Source of the DNA: M3007 sp964621185
Lineage (GTDB): Bacteria > Bacteroidota > Bacteroidia > Chitinophagales > Saprospiraceae
NCBI GenBank assembly: GCA_964621185.1
Contig: CAZULM010000020.1
Span: forward strand, 25,762-89,761
DNA: 64,000 bases
Reading direction: 5' to 3'
Under the pieces are notes generated by a model. The model worked only from the letters and a program-made list of their open reading frames with translations, did no database searches and had not been told where the DNA came from. This document shows positions 54,601-63,697 of this stretch, piece by piece (the first letter of the stretch is position 1; every line of letters begins with the position of its first letter). The position numbers and the translations under genes were made by a program.

Positions 54601-57075
54601 CTTGCCTCGTTGAATGGGAAAAACGCTCAGGGAACCTGGCAACTCTTGGTCACCGACAATTATGAAGAGGATGGCGGTGCGATCACTGACTGGGGGCTAT
54701 CTTTTTGCTTTTCAGAATCCGTGCCTGCGGCCAGTTTGTTGGCCAACAACCCCCTGACGGTGCCCGTCGGCGGCAGTGGCGACATCACGACAACCTATTT
54801 GGAACTGTTGACGAGCGGCACTTCGCTTTTGGGACAATTCACCGTCACAGTCTTGCCCGCTTATGGTGCCCTGACCCTGAATGGGGCGCCGCTTGGCATC
54901 GGCGGGGTATTCACCCAAGCGGATATTGATGCCGGGCTGTTGGCTTATACCAACAATGGCGACATTTCACCCATCGACAGTTTCTATTTCGATGCCTTGG
55001 ATGCAAACAACAATGCCTGGCTGCACAACGGCATCTTCCATATCATCGTCGTGCACAATAACCTGGCAGCAACAGCCACACAAACCGCCGACGTGCTGTG
55101 CTTTAACGGGACAGGCGCTGAAATCACCGTGGACGCGACAGGCTTGGATGGCATGTACACCTACAGCCTCAATGGCGGTGCTGCGCAGAGTTCCAACGTG
55201 TTCAGCGGTCTGTCGGCAGGCGCCTATACCGTGGTGGTGACCGGCCAGTTCGGGTTCACCGTTTCCGCCAATGAAGTGCTTATTGCTGATGCCGTTGAAG
55301 TCACCGTCACTGCCTCGTCGGCAGGTCAAGATATTACCGTGGCCGCCTCTGGCGGTACCGGCGCTTATGAGTACAGCATAAACGGCATTGATTTCCAGAC
55401 AGACAGCATCTTTGTCGGCTTGGACAACGGCGTGTACACCGTAACCGTGCAGGATGAAAACGGTTGTACTGCCACCACAGAAGTGATCGTAGCCTTCAAC
55501 ACCCTGCTTGTCACTTCCAATATCCAGACTACCATCAAGTGCGGGGGCGCGGCTACAGGTGTAATTGTCGTTAACGTCGGCGGCGGCCAAAGCCCTTTCA
55601 CCTTCAGCCTCAACGGCGGCACGCCACAATCGAGCAATGTCTTCTCGGGCTTGCCTGCTGGTACTTATACCGTGGTGGTGACGGATGATTTGGGCTTCAC
55701 GGCAGAGACCAGTCCCCTCGTGCTGAGCGAGCCGATGCCCATTTCAGTATCGGCAAGTGCGGCGCTGAATGTCGTCACCGTCACGGCTACGGGCGGCACA
55801 GGCGCTTTGCAGTACAGCCTGAATGGCGGCATGTTCCAATCGTCCAATATTTTCCCGAACCTCGCCAACGGCAACTACACCGTAACCGTGCGCGACGCGA
55901 ATGGCTGCACACAGACAAGCATGGTGACGGTTGACGTGCCAGCGTTGACGCTCACGGCCAACATCACCGCTGCGCTGGAGTGTTTTGGCGCAGCCGATGG
56001 CAGCATTGAAGCAGCAGCCACGGGCGGCATCCCGCCTTATGAGTACAAGCTAAATAATGGCGCCTACCAATCGGGCAACGTGTTCACAGGCCTGGCCGCC
56101 GGCGCCTACACCGTGTGGGTGCGCGATGCTTTTGGCACGGAAACGATGCAAGTGATCATGTTAGAGCAGCCGACGCAGGTTACGGTGAGCGTGACAGTTG
56201 TCTTGAACGACGGCACGGCCACCTTCGGCGGCGGCACACCGCCCTATACCTATACTACCAACGCGCCGAACATTGATTTGCAGAACCTGCCAAACGGCAC
56301 TTATTCCTTGGTTCTCTCTGATGCCAACGGTTGCACCGGCTCGACGACATTTACAGTGAACGTGCCGCCGCTTTCCTGGTCGTCCGTTACATCCAATGTC
56401 ACTTGCGCAGGCGCCGGGAATGGCAGCATCACCGTGAACGCTGCGGGCGGTATCCCGCCTTATGAATACAGCCTGAACGGCGGCGCTTTCCAATCGAGCA
56501 ATATTTTCACCGGGATAAGCGCGGGCACCTATACTGTGGTCATTCGCGATTCCGAAGGCGGCCAGGTTAGCGGCACGGTTACCATAACCGCTCCTTTGCC
56601 AGTTGTATTGACCGCAAGTTCCACCGGGACTGTCATTACAGCCACCGCAACCGGCGGCATGGCTCCCTACCAGTACAGCTTGAATGGCGGGGCGCTGCAG
56701 CCCACCGGCACCTTCAGCGGCTTGAACCCTGGCACGACCTATACTGTGATGGCTACCGATGCCAGTGGCTGCACAGCTACCTTGGTCGTGATGACCAGCG
56801 CAGTGGTGGAACTTGCACAGGTTTGGGGCTTGACCGTGTCGCCCAACCCGGGCATTGGGCTGTTCCAACTGACCATGCAACAGGCCCCGGCAGTCTTGCA
56901 CGCCGAAGTGTATGATGGTGTTGGCAAACTGTTGCGCTCCTTAGACTTTGCGCCAAATGGCGGGCAGTTTACAACGACGCTGGACTTGCAAGACTTGCCG
57001 AACGGAACTTATATCCTGCGCTTAACTGATGGTAAGCAATGGGGTGGGGTGCGCTTGAGCAAGGTAGGGTTTTAG
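51697..57075 (+). CDS. Giant secreted metalloprotease with P-domain, SprB-like repeats and T9SS sorting domain
   Basis: The protein has 1792 residues from ATG 51697 (MFKNFLTLLCILLGASMLNA signal; an upstream ATG at 51673 adds 8). The pro-region is followed by a reprolysin-like zinc protease (about 200-440) with HEIGHQFAGNH near 345 and MAYAGICG as the Met-turn. Ig/fibronectin-like domains follow. A proprotein-convertase P-domain is at about 856-1006. Eight SprB-like repeats (about 1120-1700; YSLNGGxxQSSNxFSGLxAG, AGTYTVVVTD) alternate between a Cys-containing and a Cys-lacking type, four pairs. A T9SS type A tail (VSPNPGIGLFQL) closes it. An extracellular protease or adhesin of the gliding-bacteria kind. 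Confidence 0.9.
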   Translation: MFKNFLTLLCILLGASMLNAQSMWLDVPASAAPIAGERRIVPEKFRAMRLNLSMLQPVLASAPDLYASGASADNLPVLELPSPDGKTIRFQIAETPVMAPELQAKYPNIRCYTGRGMDDRSLKVKIDLTPLGLHAMVMSNKTGSYFIDPMVHGNSDYYVVYHKKDYLPKKSDAGWACETPSPDAPKELELGQAATAPPSADFQGDTKLRRYRLALACTGEYAAFHGGTKPLVLAAMVTSMNRVNGVYETDFAVTMQIIANNDLIIYLNASSDPYTNGNGGTMLGQNITTCNNVIGSANYDIGHVFSTGGGGIANLGVVCGNSKAGGVTGSSSPVGDPYDIDYVAHEIGHQFAGNHTFNRCSGTNNQPSAVECGSGTTIMAYAGICGATNNVALHSDDYFHGYNITEMGAFIYTGAGNTCPVKITSSNNNPTVEAGPNYTIPRSTPFALTAVGSDMDGDTLTYTWEQMDNGAASSPPVATNTVGPVFRSFKGTTSPTRVFPRLVDIINNVTPTWEKLPSVTRNLKFRVVARDNDWFAGCTAEDDMVVSVTNTSGPFLVTSPNTNIIWGVGENQTVTWDVANTSAAPVSCSHVRISLSTDGGYTYPIVLADNEPNDGSATIVVPSVLSTTCRVKVEGMGNIFFDISNANFRIAVTTFYVSPSVTEAAICAGEDASISLDVVPELGFSTPVVVSVSGAPAGSTVTITPNPVVPGNTAIVKISGIDQTMAGIHTLNIQAVAGTVTRNIAVSLTVLAGLPAASSTASPANGATGVSPGAPLAWNSSFSASYLVEIATNPSFSPGSIIATQSFNDTTAIFGNLEASTVYYWRVRAFNICGAAAYSPVAVFQTAGTTCGHDFASTDVPKAISATAVTTVSSAINVPANSTIADVNVNLAITHTYTGDLIARLVSPSNDTIDLFDQPGVPATAFGCSGDDADLVFDSGAATAASVLEDQCLGASPSLFGTFQSIESLASLNGKNAQGTWQLLVTDNYEEDGGAITDWGLSFCFSESVPAASLLANNPLTVPVGGSGDITTTYLELLTSGTSLLGQFTVTVLPAYGALTLNGAPLGIGGVFTQADIDAGLLAYTNNGDISPIDSFYFDALDANNNAWLHNGIFHIIVVHNNLAATATQTADVLCFNGTGAEITVDATGLDGMYTYSLNGGAAQSSNVFSGLSAGAYTVVVTGQFGFTVSANEVLIADAVEVTVTASSAGQDITVAASGGTGAYEYSINGIDFQTDSIFVGLDNGVYTVTVQDENGCTATTEVIVAFNTLLVTSNIQTTIKCGGAATGVIVVNVGGGQSPFTFSLNGGTPQSSNVFSGLPAGTYTVVVTDDLGFTAETSPLVLSEPMPISVSASAALNVVTVTATGGTGALQYSLNGGMFQSSNIFPNLANGNYTVTVRDANGCTQTSMVTVDVPALTLTANITAALECFGAADGSIEAAATGGIPPYEYKLNNGAYQSGNVFTGLAAGAYTVWVRDAFGTETMQVIMLEQPTQVTVSVTVVLNDGTATFGGGTPPYTYTTNAPNIDLQNLPNGTYSLVLSDANGCTGSTTFTVNVPPLSWSSVTSNVTCAGAGNGSITVNAAGGIPPYEYSLNGGAFQSSNIFTGISAGTYTVVIRDSEGGQVSGTVTITAPLPVVLTASSTGTVITATATGGMAPYQYSLNGGALQPTGTFSGLNPGTTYTVMATDASGCTATLVVMTSAVVELAQVWGLTVSPNPGIGLFQLTMQQAPAVLHAEVYDGVGKLLRSLDFAPNGGQFTTTLDLQDLPNGTYILRLTDGKQWGGVRLSKVGF

Positions 57076-57176
57076 ACCAGGATTCCAGTGATTTGCAAGA
57101 TTTGCAGGATGGAACAAATTGATTATCAAAGATTTTCATCCCGACATTTTCGCAAACCACTTTCCGTTGTGTATAA
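57076..57176 (+). repeat. R2 intergenic repeat, copy 4
   Basis: ACCAGGATTCCAGTGATTTG to CACTTTCCGTTGTGTATA, starting at the base after the metalloprotease stop. It is the most diverged copy. Confidence 0.6.
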
Positions 57177-57210
57177 CACATAGACACATAGGGAGATAGA
57201 ACACATAGGG
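57173..57210. repeat. R3 half-arm
   Basis: TATAACACATAGACACATAG plus AACACATAG match one arm of the 47-bp inverted repeat at 23358-23465. No partner arm is within 200 nt. Confidence 0.65.
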
Positions 57211-57277
57211 TTTTCTATTTGGGCCTCTCTGATATTGTCTTTTTTCCGCAGGGAAAAAGGGGCGATGTTGGAGAGGC

Positions 57278-58045
57278 TCACTCTTTTTTGCCTTTCCGCT
57301 TTCTCCCACCTTCCAATTTGAACTTCAGGGGCAGCGTATAGCGCACCTTAACCGGATTGTCATCGAAACTTCCGGGAACCCAATCGGGCATGGCCTCAAC
57401 CAAACGTTTGGCCTCTGCTCCACAGCCGCCGCCAATATCCTTCACAATATTGACATCGCTGACACTTCCGTCTTTGTTGACCACAAAGGTGAGTATCACC
57501 TGACCCTGAATGCCGTTTTCCCTGGCAAGACTTGGATAATGTAAGTTTTCCGATAAAAATTGAAACAGTTTTGCCTCACCGCCAGGGAAGGATGGTGGGT
57601 TCTGAAGGTGGGTAAACGGCCGGACGCTGCCGTCTTCATTGTAACATTCTCCGCTGACAAACTTGTCTTGCTCGTAAACTTCGATACGCTTGAGCTGCCC
57701 GCTAGGATAATAGGATCGACATTCTCCTTCGCGCTGGTTGGTTTTAAAATTTTCGGTGTAATGCAGCGCTCCTCCACCCCGGTAGTAATACTTGTGCTCG
57801 CCTTCTCTGATGTTTGGCTGCCCTTTGATGCCAAACAAGGAATAGCCTCCCTGGTAAAGCAGGCTGTCTGATGGAGCAAACCGTTGCAACCAAGTAGTGC
57901 CGTCTGCTTTTTTTTCTGTTATTTCATAGTAGTAAAATGCTGAGAAGGAATCGACAACTTCGAGGCTTTTGTTATAGTAAACTTTTTGTTGCCCAAAGGC
58001 AGCGATTTGCAGGAAGCAAAAAATAATGGCGCTCTGTGTTTTCAT
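57278..58045 (-). CDS. TonB C-terminal domain protein with MORN-like repeats
   Basis: This 255-residue protein has a short signal sequence (MKTQSAIIFCFLQIAAFG). YwqK/MORN-like repeats at about 60-140 (YRGGGALHYTENFKTNQREG, YYPSGQLKRIEVYEQDKF) are followed by a TonB_C domain (about 160-245; GVSDVNIVKDIG-type, YPSLARENGIQGQVILTFVV). The N-terminal TM and Pro-rich spanner of a true energy-coupling TonB are absent. It may instead be an exported adaptor of the kind common in Bacteroidota. Role unknown. Confidence 0.75.
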   Translation of the reverse strand: MKTQSAIIFCFLQIAAFGQQKVYYNKSLEVVDSFSAFYYYEITEKKADGTTWLQRFAPSDSLLYQGGYSLFGIKGQPNIREGEHKYYYRGGGALHYTENFKTNQREGECRSYYPSGQLKRIEVYEQDKFVSGECYNEDGSVRPFTHLQNPPSFPGGEAKLFQFLSENLHYPSLARENGIQGQVILTFVVNKDGSVSDVNIVKDIGGGCGAEAKRLVEAMPDWVPGSFDDNPVKVRYTLPLKFKLEGGRKRKGKKE

Positions 58046-58093
58046 TCTGGTTTCGTTTTTTGTTGATAGATTTGTGATTAACGACAGTAACCC

Positions 58094-59392
58094 TTATTTC
58101 TTACCCAATAAAGCAAACATATTTTTCTTGTACGCCTCTACGCCCGGCTGATCGAAAGGGTTCACGCCCAACATGTACCCGCTTACGGCACAGGCTTTTT
58201 CAAAAAAGAAGAACAATTGCCCCAGGAAATATGGCGATGCCTCCGGGATGCGAATGGTAAGGTTCGGTACGCCGCCATCTACATGTGCCATACGCGTGCC
58301 TTCAGCAGCTTTTTTGTTGATGTAGTCGAGGGTTTTCCCCGACAAGTAATTCAAGCCATCAAGGTCGTCTTCCGTTTCGAACATGGAAAGGTCGTGTTGC
58401 GGGCTTTCAATCTCCAGCACGGTTTCAAAAAGGGAGCGCCGCCCATCCTGGATGTATTGACCCATGGAGTGCAGGTCGCAGGTAAAATCGACTGATGCCG
58501 GGAAAATGCCCTTGCCTTCCTTTCCCTCGCTTTCGCCATAAAGCTGCTTCCACCATTCGGCGATGTAATGGCAGCGAGGCTCGTAATTCACCAACAGTTC
58601 GATGTCTTTGCCTTTGCGGTGCAGCAGGTTGCGCAAGGCGGCATATTGCAAGCAAGGGTTTTCAGCAAATGGCTTCCGATACAATCCTGCTCCGTCGGCT
58701 GCGCCGCGCATCAAATCATCAACATCAATGCCAGCCACAGCAATGGGCAACAGGCCAACGGCGGTCAGCACCGAGAAGCGGCCCCCCACGTCATCAGGTA
58801 CGACAAAGGTTTCGTAGCCTTTTTGGGTAGCCAGCGTTTTCAGGGCTCCCCGCGCTTTGTCGGTAGTCGCGTAAATACGCGCTTGCGCTCCCGCGACACC
58901 GTATTTTTCCTCCAGTTTTTGCTTGAAAATACGGAAAGCGATGGCTGGCTCGGTGGTCGTGCCCGATTTTGAGATGACATTCACCGAAAAGTCGCGGTCG
59001 CCGATGACCTCCAGCAATTGAGTAAGGTAGGTGCCTGAAATATTGGTGCCGGCGAAATAAATCTCCGGCAGGCCGCGCTGTGCCTTGGGCAGGTTGTTGT
59101 AAAAACTGTGCTGGCAGAACTCAATAGCAGCCTTGGCGCCCAAATAGGAGCCGCCAATGCCGATGACCACCAGCACCTCGCTCTGCTGCTGAATCTTTTT
59201 CGCCGCTGCTTTAATGCGCCCGAATTCCGCACGGTCAAAATTGGCAGGCAAATCGAGCCAGCCCAGGAAGTCGTTGCCGGGCCCTTGCCGGGATTCGAGG
59301 AGCCTGGCGGCCGCATCTACTTGCGGCTCAATGGCAGCCAGTTCATTTTGGGAAACAAAGTTTTGGCAGGAGGTGTAGTCTAGTTGGATCAT
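58094..59392 (-). CDS. pgi: Glucose-6-phosphate isomerase
   Basis: This 432-residue enzyme uses the ATG at 59392 (MIQLDYTSCQNF); a start at 59437 would translate a GGTGGAC repeat. The sugar-phosphate SIS region has VVIGIGGSYLGAKAAIEF, the PGI signature is present as SKSGTTTEPAIAFRIFKQ, and the catalytic Glu/His/Lys region includes GGRFSVLTAVGLLPIAVAG and the C-terminal LGVNPFDQPGVEAYKKN. It interconverts glucose-6-P and fructose-6-P. Next to a second, unrelated-type PGI/PMI gene upstream. Confidence 0.96.
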   Translation of the reverse strand: MIQLDYTSCQNFVSQNELAAIEPQVDAAARLLESRQGPGNDFLGWLDLPANFDRAEFGRIKAAAKKIQQQSEVLVVIGIGGSYLGAKAAIEFCQHSFYNNLPKAQRGLPEIYFAGTNISGTYLTQLLEVIGDRDFSVNVISKSGTTTEPAIAFRIFKQKLEEKYGVAGAQARIYATTDKARGALKTLATQKGYETFVVPDDVGGRFSVLTAVGLLPIAVAGIDVDDLMRGAADGAGLYRKPFAENPCLQYAALRNLLHRKGKDIELLVNYEPRCHYIAEWWKQLYGESEGKEGKGIFPASVDFTCDLHSMGQYIQDGRRSLFETVLEIESPQHDLSMFETEDDLDGLNYLSGKTLDYINKKAAEGTRMAHVDGGVPNLTIRIPEASPYFLGQLFFFFEKACAVSGYMLGVNPFDQPGVEAYKKNMFALLGKK

Positions 59393-59394
59393 GA

Positions 59395-59439
59395 CGGTGG
59401 ACGGTGGACGGTGGGCGGTGGGCCGTCCACCGTCCACCG
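59395..59439. repeat. 15-bp inverted repeat of GGTGGAC units
   Basis: CGGTGGACGGTGGAC (59395-59409) and its exact reverse complement (59425-59439) sit between the PGI/PMI stop (59447) and the pgi start (59392), so it forms the pgi 5' leader or intercistronic hairpin. Confidence 0.75.
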
Positions 59440-59446
59440 CAAAAAG

Positions 59447-60433
59447 TTAAACTTTCGCCAACTCCCCTTTCAGAAAATCAATCACTTTGATTTCTGTGGG
59501 GTCAACGTTTCTAAGTTCGGCGAGGTAGAGCGATACCCAGTCGCCGAGGTGCACGAGGTAGAAAGCCTTTTCGATCAAGGATTTTCCTTTCGACCAGAGT
59601 TCGATGCTGGTGTGGGTGTAATGCTCTACAATATCTTTGTTGATGTCGGTGCGGGTGGCGGTACGGCTGAAATCGTCGCGGTTGCGGAGCCAGATGACGG
59701 CTACGTCGGGGCGCTGATCGCGCCAGCCGACAAGTTCGTTGTGGTTCATTTCCGGGATGACGTGGTGCCAGGCCAGCATTTTAGCGTTCTCGTTGATTTG
59801 TTGGCGCCAACGAACTGCCACCGCTTCCATGTGATCGGCAACGTAGATAACAGGTGTTTTGCCTTGCAGGAAACCGGCAATTTTGCGGGCGTTTTTCTGG
59901 ATAGGGGCCTGCTCGCGCGCGAGGAGTTTTTGGGCAGCGGCCACGTTGTTGAAGAGCTTGCCCGGGACAAGTTTGGCTGCGCGCAGCACCCCGAGCTGGG
60001 CCACGATGGAATAGCCCATGCAGGCGCGCGGGCTGCTCCAGCCGCCGGGCACCTGCACGTAGTCGAGGCCGTGCTTTTTCGCCAGCTCGATGAGCTTTCC
60101 TCCGGAAGCGATGCACACGATTTTGGCGCCCGTGGCAAGCAATTGCTCGAAAGTACTAAGCGTTTCTTCGGTATTTCCGCTGTAGGAGGAGCATATAGCG
60201 AGGGTGTGCTTGTTTACCCAGGTCGGGGCGTGGTATCCTTTGCTGACAACGACGGGCAGTTTGCAGGTGCTGCGCACGAAATCCTGTACGAATCCGCCGC
60301 CGATGCCGCTCCCGCCGAGTCCGGAAATGAACACTGAACGGAACGGGGAAGTATGTTTTTTCAAGGTGACTTTTTGGGCAATTTCGAGGGCTTCCTCCAG
60401 TTGTGCAGGGAAGCGGGCGATCATTTTATCCAT
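59447..60433 (-). CDS. Bifunctional phosphoglucose/phosphomannose isomerase
   Basis: This 328-residue SIS-domain enzyme has FISGLGGSGIGGGFVQDFV (SIS loop, near 34-50), SSYSGNTEETLSTFEQ (phosphate-binding Ser/Thr) and VPGGWSSPRACMGYS. The C-terminal PMI domain has INENAKMLAWHHVIPEMNHN, matching the EMNHNE motif with the catalytic Glu and His. It is upstream of and co-directional with pgi, 54 nt apart, giving redundant isomerase capacity plus a route to mannose-6-P. Confidence 0.92.
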   Translation of the reverse strand: MDKMIARFPAQLEEALEIAQKVTLKKHTSPFRSVFISGLGGSGIGGGFVQDFVRSTCKLPVVVSKGYHAPTWVNKHTLAICSSYSGNTEETLSTFEQLLATGAKIVCIASGGKLIELAKKHGLDYVQVPGGWSSPRACMGYSIVAQLGVLRAAKLVPGKLFNNVAAAQKLLAREQAPIQKNARKIAGFLQGKTPVIYVADHMEAVAVRWRQQINENAKMLAWHHVIPEMNHNELVGWRDQRPDVAVIWLRNRDDFSRTATRTDINKDIVEHYTHTSIELWSKGKSLIEKAFYLVHLGDWVSLYLAELRNVDPTEIKVIDFLKGELAKV

Positions 60434-60636
60434 GCGTGGGTGGGTTGGCTGTTGGCTTTTTGCTGTTGGCCATTGGCCGCTTACAGCTCAAGTAGCAGCA
60501 TAGTTGAATAGAGGCGCAAAAATACGATGGATTAACCGCGGGCGGCAGCCTCCAGTTAAAAATAATCCATTTCAATATTTTTTACTGTTTTTAGATAAAA
60601 AACACGCAGTTTTACGGAAATTCTTATAGCCACTGC

Positions 60637-61731
60637 ATGAAAATTTCAAAGCGCCTCAACATACATGCGTTGGGGATATTGTTTGGCCTGGGCACCTTTG
60701 CCCTCAATTTGTTTGCGCACCAAAACCCTGCTTTTGTGGAGCGCTGGTACAGCCGGGGCTTTTTTCAACTTGTCCGAAACGGGTTTGATTGGACGCTGGG
60801 GCGCTTGCCGTTCCCTGCTTTTTACCTGTTTTGGCTGGTCGTGGTCGTTGCATTGGTATTGTTTGTTCGCCATCGGCCAAGGCGGGGCAGTTTTGGGGGA
60901 ATGCTTAGCCAAGGAGCTTACCGCCTTTTCGGTTTCGCCGGACTGCTGTTCGGCTTGTTTTTCTGGCTTTGGGGCTTCAATTACGCGAGAATACCCATAG
61001 AAAAACAAATGGGTTTGGAACTGAGGCCATTGGATTCTGTGGGGCTTTGGCAGGCGTTGGAGACAGAAACCCAGGCGTTGGGTGCTTTGCGGGCAAGCCT
61101 TGTTGGCGATGACACCACAGCTTTGACGGATGAAAGGTTCTGGCCTGTCTGTGCGGAAGACACGGTTCGGGATGCGTTGAAAAAATGCCTGGCAAAGGAA
61201 GGGTTTCCGGTGCCGGGCCGGGTGCGGGGAAGGGTGATCCACCCGGCAGGCACGCTGTTTTATTTTGGCGCGGCGGGCATCTATTGGCCGTTTGTGGGCG
61301 AGGGTAACATTGAGGCCGGGCTGCACCCCTTGCGCAAGCTGCCCGCCATGGCCCACGAGATGAGCCACGGCTATGGCTTTTGTGACGAAGGGGTGTGTAA
61401 TTTTTTTGCTTATGCCGCGCTGTGCGAACACTCTAATCCCTATATTGCCTATTGCGCCCGTCTCGACTATTGGAGTACCCTGGCTAAGACATGCCGGGAA
61501 AACAACCCAACGCAACTGGACAGCCTGGTGCAGCACCGGATACCCAAGGGCATCATCGCGGATGTGGTGTCCATTCAGCGCCAGCATGGGAAGTTTCAAG
61601 AGTTGGCGCCTGCCGTGCGCTACGCAGTTTACGACAACTATTTGAAGGCGCAAGGGGTGTCGGCGGGCATGATGAGTTATGAGGAGGTGCTGCTGTTGGT
61701 GGCTGCGTGGCGGGAAAGGCCTCCAAAATGA
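60637..61731 (+). CDS. DUF3810 membrane protein with zinc-metalloprotease-like motif
   Basis: This 364-residue protein has TM helices at about 10-28, 58-78 and 95-115 in the N-terminal third. The soluble part carries AMAHEMSHGYGFCDEGVCNF near 248-265. The H-E-x-x-H pattern with a downstream E suggests a zinc-metallopeptidase fold, as in DUF3810 proteins. No characterised substrate. It has a plausible RBS-poor A+T-rich leader. The 60434-60636 gap contains GGCTGTTGGC units similar to the repeat in uup. Confidence 0.8.
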   Translation: MKISKRLNIHALGILFGLGTFALNLFAHQNPAFVERWYSRGFFQLVRNGFDWTLGRLPFPAFYLFWLVVVVALVLFVRHRPRRGSFGGMLSQGAYRLFGFAGLLFGLFFWLWGFNYARIPIEKQMGLELRPLDSVGLWQALETETQALGALRASLVGDDTTALTDERFWPVCAEDTVRDALKKCLAKEGFPVPGRVRGRVIHPAGTLFYFGAAGIYWPFVGEGNIEAGLHPLRKLPAMAHEMSHGYGFCDEGVCNFFAYAALCEHSNPYIAYCARLDYWSTLAKTCRENNPTQLDSLVQHRIPKGIIADVVSIQRQHGKFQELAPAVRYAVYDNYLKAQGVSAGMMSYEEVLLLVAAWRERPPK

Positions 61732-61779
61732 AACCGCCGCAACTGCTCTTTCAGCAATCGCGGCGGTTCAAAATTTCTG

Positions 61780-61850
61780 AGGTTTCCAGCGGATTCGAAC
61801 CGCTGTAGCAGCTTTTGCAGAGCTGTGCCTAACCACTCGGCCAGGAAACC
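61780..61850 (-). tRNA. tRNA-Cys (anticodon GCA)
   Basis: A 71-nt cloverleaf: acceptor GGTTTCC/GGAAACC, D arm TGGCCGAGTGGTTAGGCA, anticodon arm CAGCT-CTGCAAA-AGCTG (GCA) and T arm GCGGTTCGAATCCGC. Discriminator U fits Cys. CCA is not encoded. Confidence 0.96.
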
Positions 61851-62083
61851 TTTTGTTCCGTTCTCAAACGGGCTGCAAAGAAAAGGTTTTTTTCTCAAAC
61901 AAACCAATAATTGCGCCAACTTCATTATTATTTTTTCAAAAATAGGGCAACCGTGCTGCCTTGCCTATATTTGGCCGTCCTTAGCCATTCACCATAGTTG
62001 TCACGCCGGGCGCTGTTCCCTTATGGGGCCACTTTCTGTGCCAGGTGCTTTTTTTCACACCAATCAAATCTTGACCTAAGCTT

Positions 62084-63694
62084 ATGGGCAATGCATTACA
62101 AACGCTTGATTACGTAGTTTTTATCACCTACTTTTTCATCGTATCGGGCTACGGCTACTGGATTTACCAGCGCAAGAAGAACCCCAATGCCAGTGTAAAC
62201 GATTTTTTCCTCGCAGAAGGTTCCCTCACCTGGTGGGCCATCGGTGCCTCCCTGATCGCTTCCAACATCAGCGCCGAACAGTTTGTAGGGATGTCGGGTT
62301 CCGGTTTTGCGATGGGCCTGGCTATTGCTTCTTACGAATGGATGGCAGCGCTCACCCTCATCGTGGTGGCCGTCTTCTTCATGCCGGGCTACATCAAAAA
62401 CAAGATATTCACCATGCCGCAGTTCCTGGAGAAGCGGTACAGCCCCCTGGTGGCTACGATGATGGCCGTTTTCTGGCTGCTGGTGTATGTGTTTGTCAAC
62501 CTGACTTCCATCTTGTATCTGGGCGCCATCGCTGTTTCCACGATTTCCGGCTTTGATTTCACCCTTTGTTCTGTGTTTTTGGCGGCGTTCGCCATCATCA
62601 TCACCTTGGGTGGCATGAAAGTTATTGGCTACACAGATGTGATCCAGGTCGCCATTCTGGTACTGGGCGGCCTGGCAACGGCTTACCTTGCCCTCGATCT
62701 GGTGGCCCAACAAAGCGGCACTTCAGGCGCTATGGCCGGTCTGGGTTTGCTGCGCGTGGAAGCGCCTTCCCATTTCCACATGATTTTTGACGAATCCAAC
62801 AAGTATTACAAAGATCTTCCGGGGCTAACAGTACTCTTTGGCGCCATGTGGATCGCCAACCTCAACTACTGGGGCTGCAACCAGTACATCACCCAACGCG
62901 CACTCGGCGCCAAGCTGGAAACGGCCCGCAGTGGCTTGCTGTTCGCAGCCTTCCTGAAACTGCTGATGCCCCTGATCGTTGTTATTCCAGGCATCGCAGC
63001 TTATGTGCTGTACCAAAAAGGCATGTTCCAGGCAGAGATGGTGAACGCGGCGGGCGAGGTTAAGCCTGACAAAGCTTACCCGGTACTGCTTAACCTGCTC
63101 GGCCCTGGCCTCAAAGGGCTATCCTTTGCGGCGCTGACTGCTGCGATCGTCGCCTCGCTGGCGGGCAAGGCCAATTCCATCGCCACCATTTTCACCCTTG
63201 ATATTTACAAAAAATACATCAACAAGGCAGCAGATGAAACGACGCAGGTACGCATGGGCCGCTGGGTAATTATCGGCGCCATGCTGATCGGCCTTGCTGT
63301 AGCGCCACAGTTGCAGCGGCTGGAGCAAGGGTTCCAGTTCATCCAGGAGTTCACCGGGCTTATTTCACCGGGCGTGGTGGCCATTTTTTTGCTGGGCTTT
63401 TTCTGGAAACGCGCCACGGCAAATGCGGCGCTGGTAGCAGCGCTTTTGACCATTCCATTGGGACTGCTTTTCAAAAGCTACATGCCAGACGTTCCTTTCC
63501 TCGATCAGATGGGCTATGTATTCCTTATTCTCGTGGCAACTATGGCTGCCATCAGCCTGGCAGACCCGAAAAGCAAGAACAACCCAAAAGGGCTGGAAGT
63601 GGATCCGGAATCGTTCCGCACATCAACGGCTTTTGCAGCTGGCGCATTGCTGGTAATTGGTGTATTGGCGGCGTTGTATATTGTTTTCTGGTAA
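62084..63694 (+). CDS. Sodium/solute symporter (SSS family, SGLT-like)
   Basis: This 536-residue protein has about 13-14 TM helices. The SSS core signature is seen: WWAIGASLIASNISAEQFVG (TM with unwound region), GMSGSGFAMG, FTMPQFLEKRYSPLVATMMA, MWIANLNYWGCNQYITQRAL and GKANSIATIFTLDIYKKYI. It resembles Vibrio SglT-type sodium/galactose carriers, so a sugar is the likely cargo. An R3/R1 composite repeat begins 3 nt after its stop. Confidence 0.93.
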   Translation: MGNALQTLDYVVFITYFFIVSGYGYWIYQRKKNPNASVNDFFLAEGSLTWWAIGASLIASNISAEQFVGMSGSGFAMGLAIASYEWMAALTLIVVAVFFMPGYIKNKIFTMPQFLEKRYSPLVATMMAVFWLLVYVFVNLTSILYLGAIAVSTISGFDFTLCSVFLAAFAIIITLGGMKVIGYTDVIQVAILVLGGLATAYLALDLVAQQSGTSGAMAGLGLLRVEAPSHFHMIFDESNKYYKDLPGLTVLFGAMWIANLNYWGCNQYITQRALGAKLETARSGLLFAAFLKLLMPLIVVIPGIAAYVLYQKGMFQAEMVNAAGEVKPDKAYPVLLNLLGPGLKGLSFAALTAAIVASLAGKANSIATIFTLDIYKKYINKAADETTQVRMGRWVIIGAMLIGLAVAPQLQRLEQGFQFIQEFTGLISPGVVAIFLLGFFWKRATANAALVAALLTIPLGLLFKSYMPDVPFLDQMGYVFLILVATMAAISLADPKSKNNPKGLEVDPESFRTSTAFAAGALLVIGVLAALYIVFW

Positions 63695-63697
63695 CAG

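Noticed and set aside
57278..58045. True energy-transducing TonB
   Set aside because: It has a cleavable-looking signal and MORN-like repeats instead of a membrane anchor with a Pro-rich spanner.
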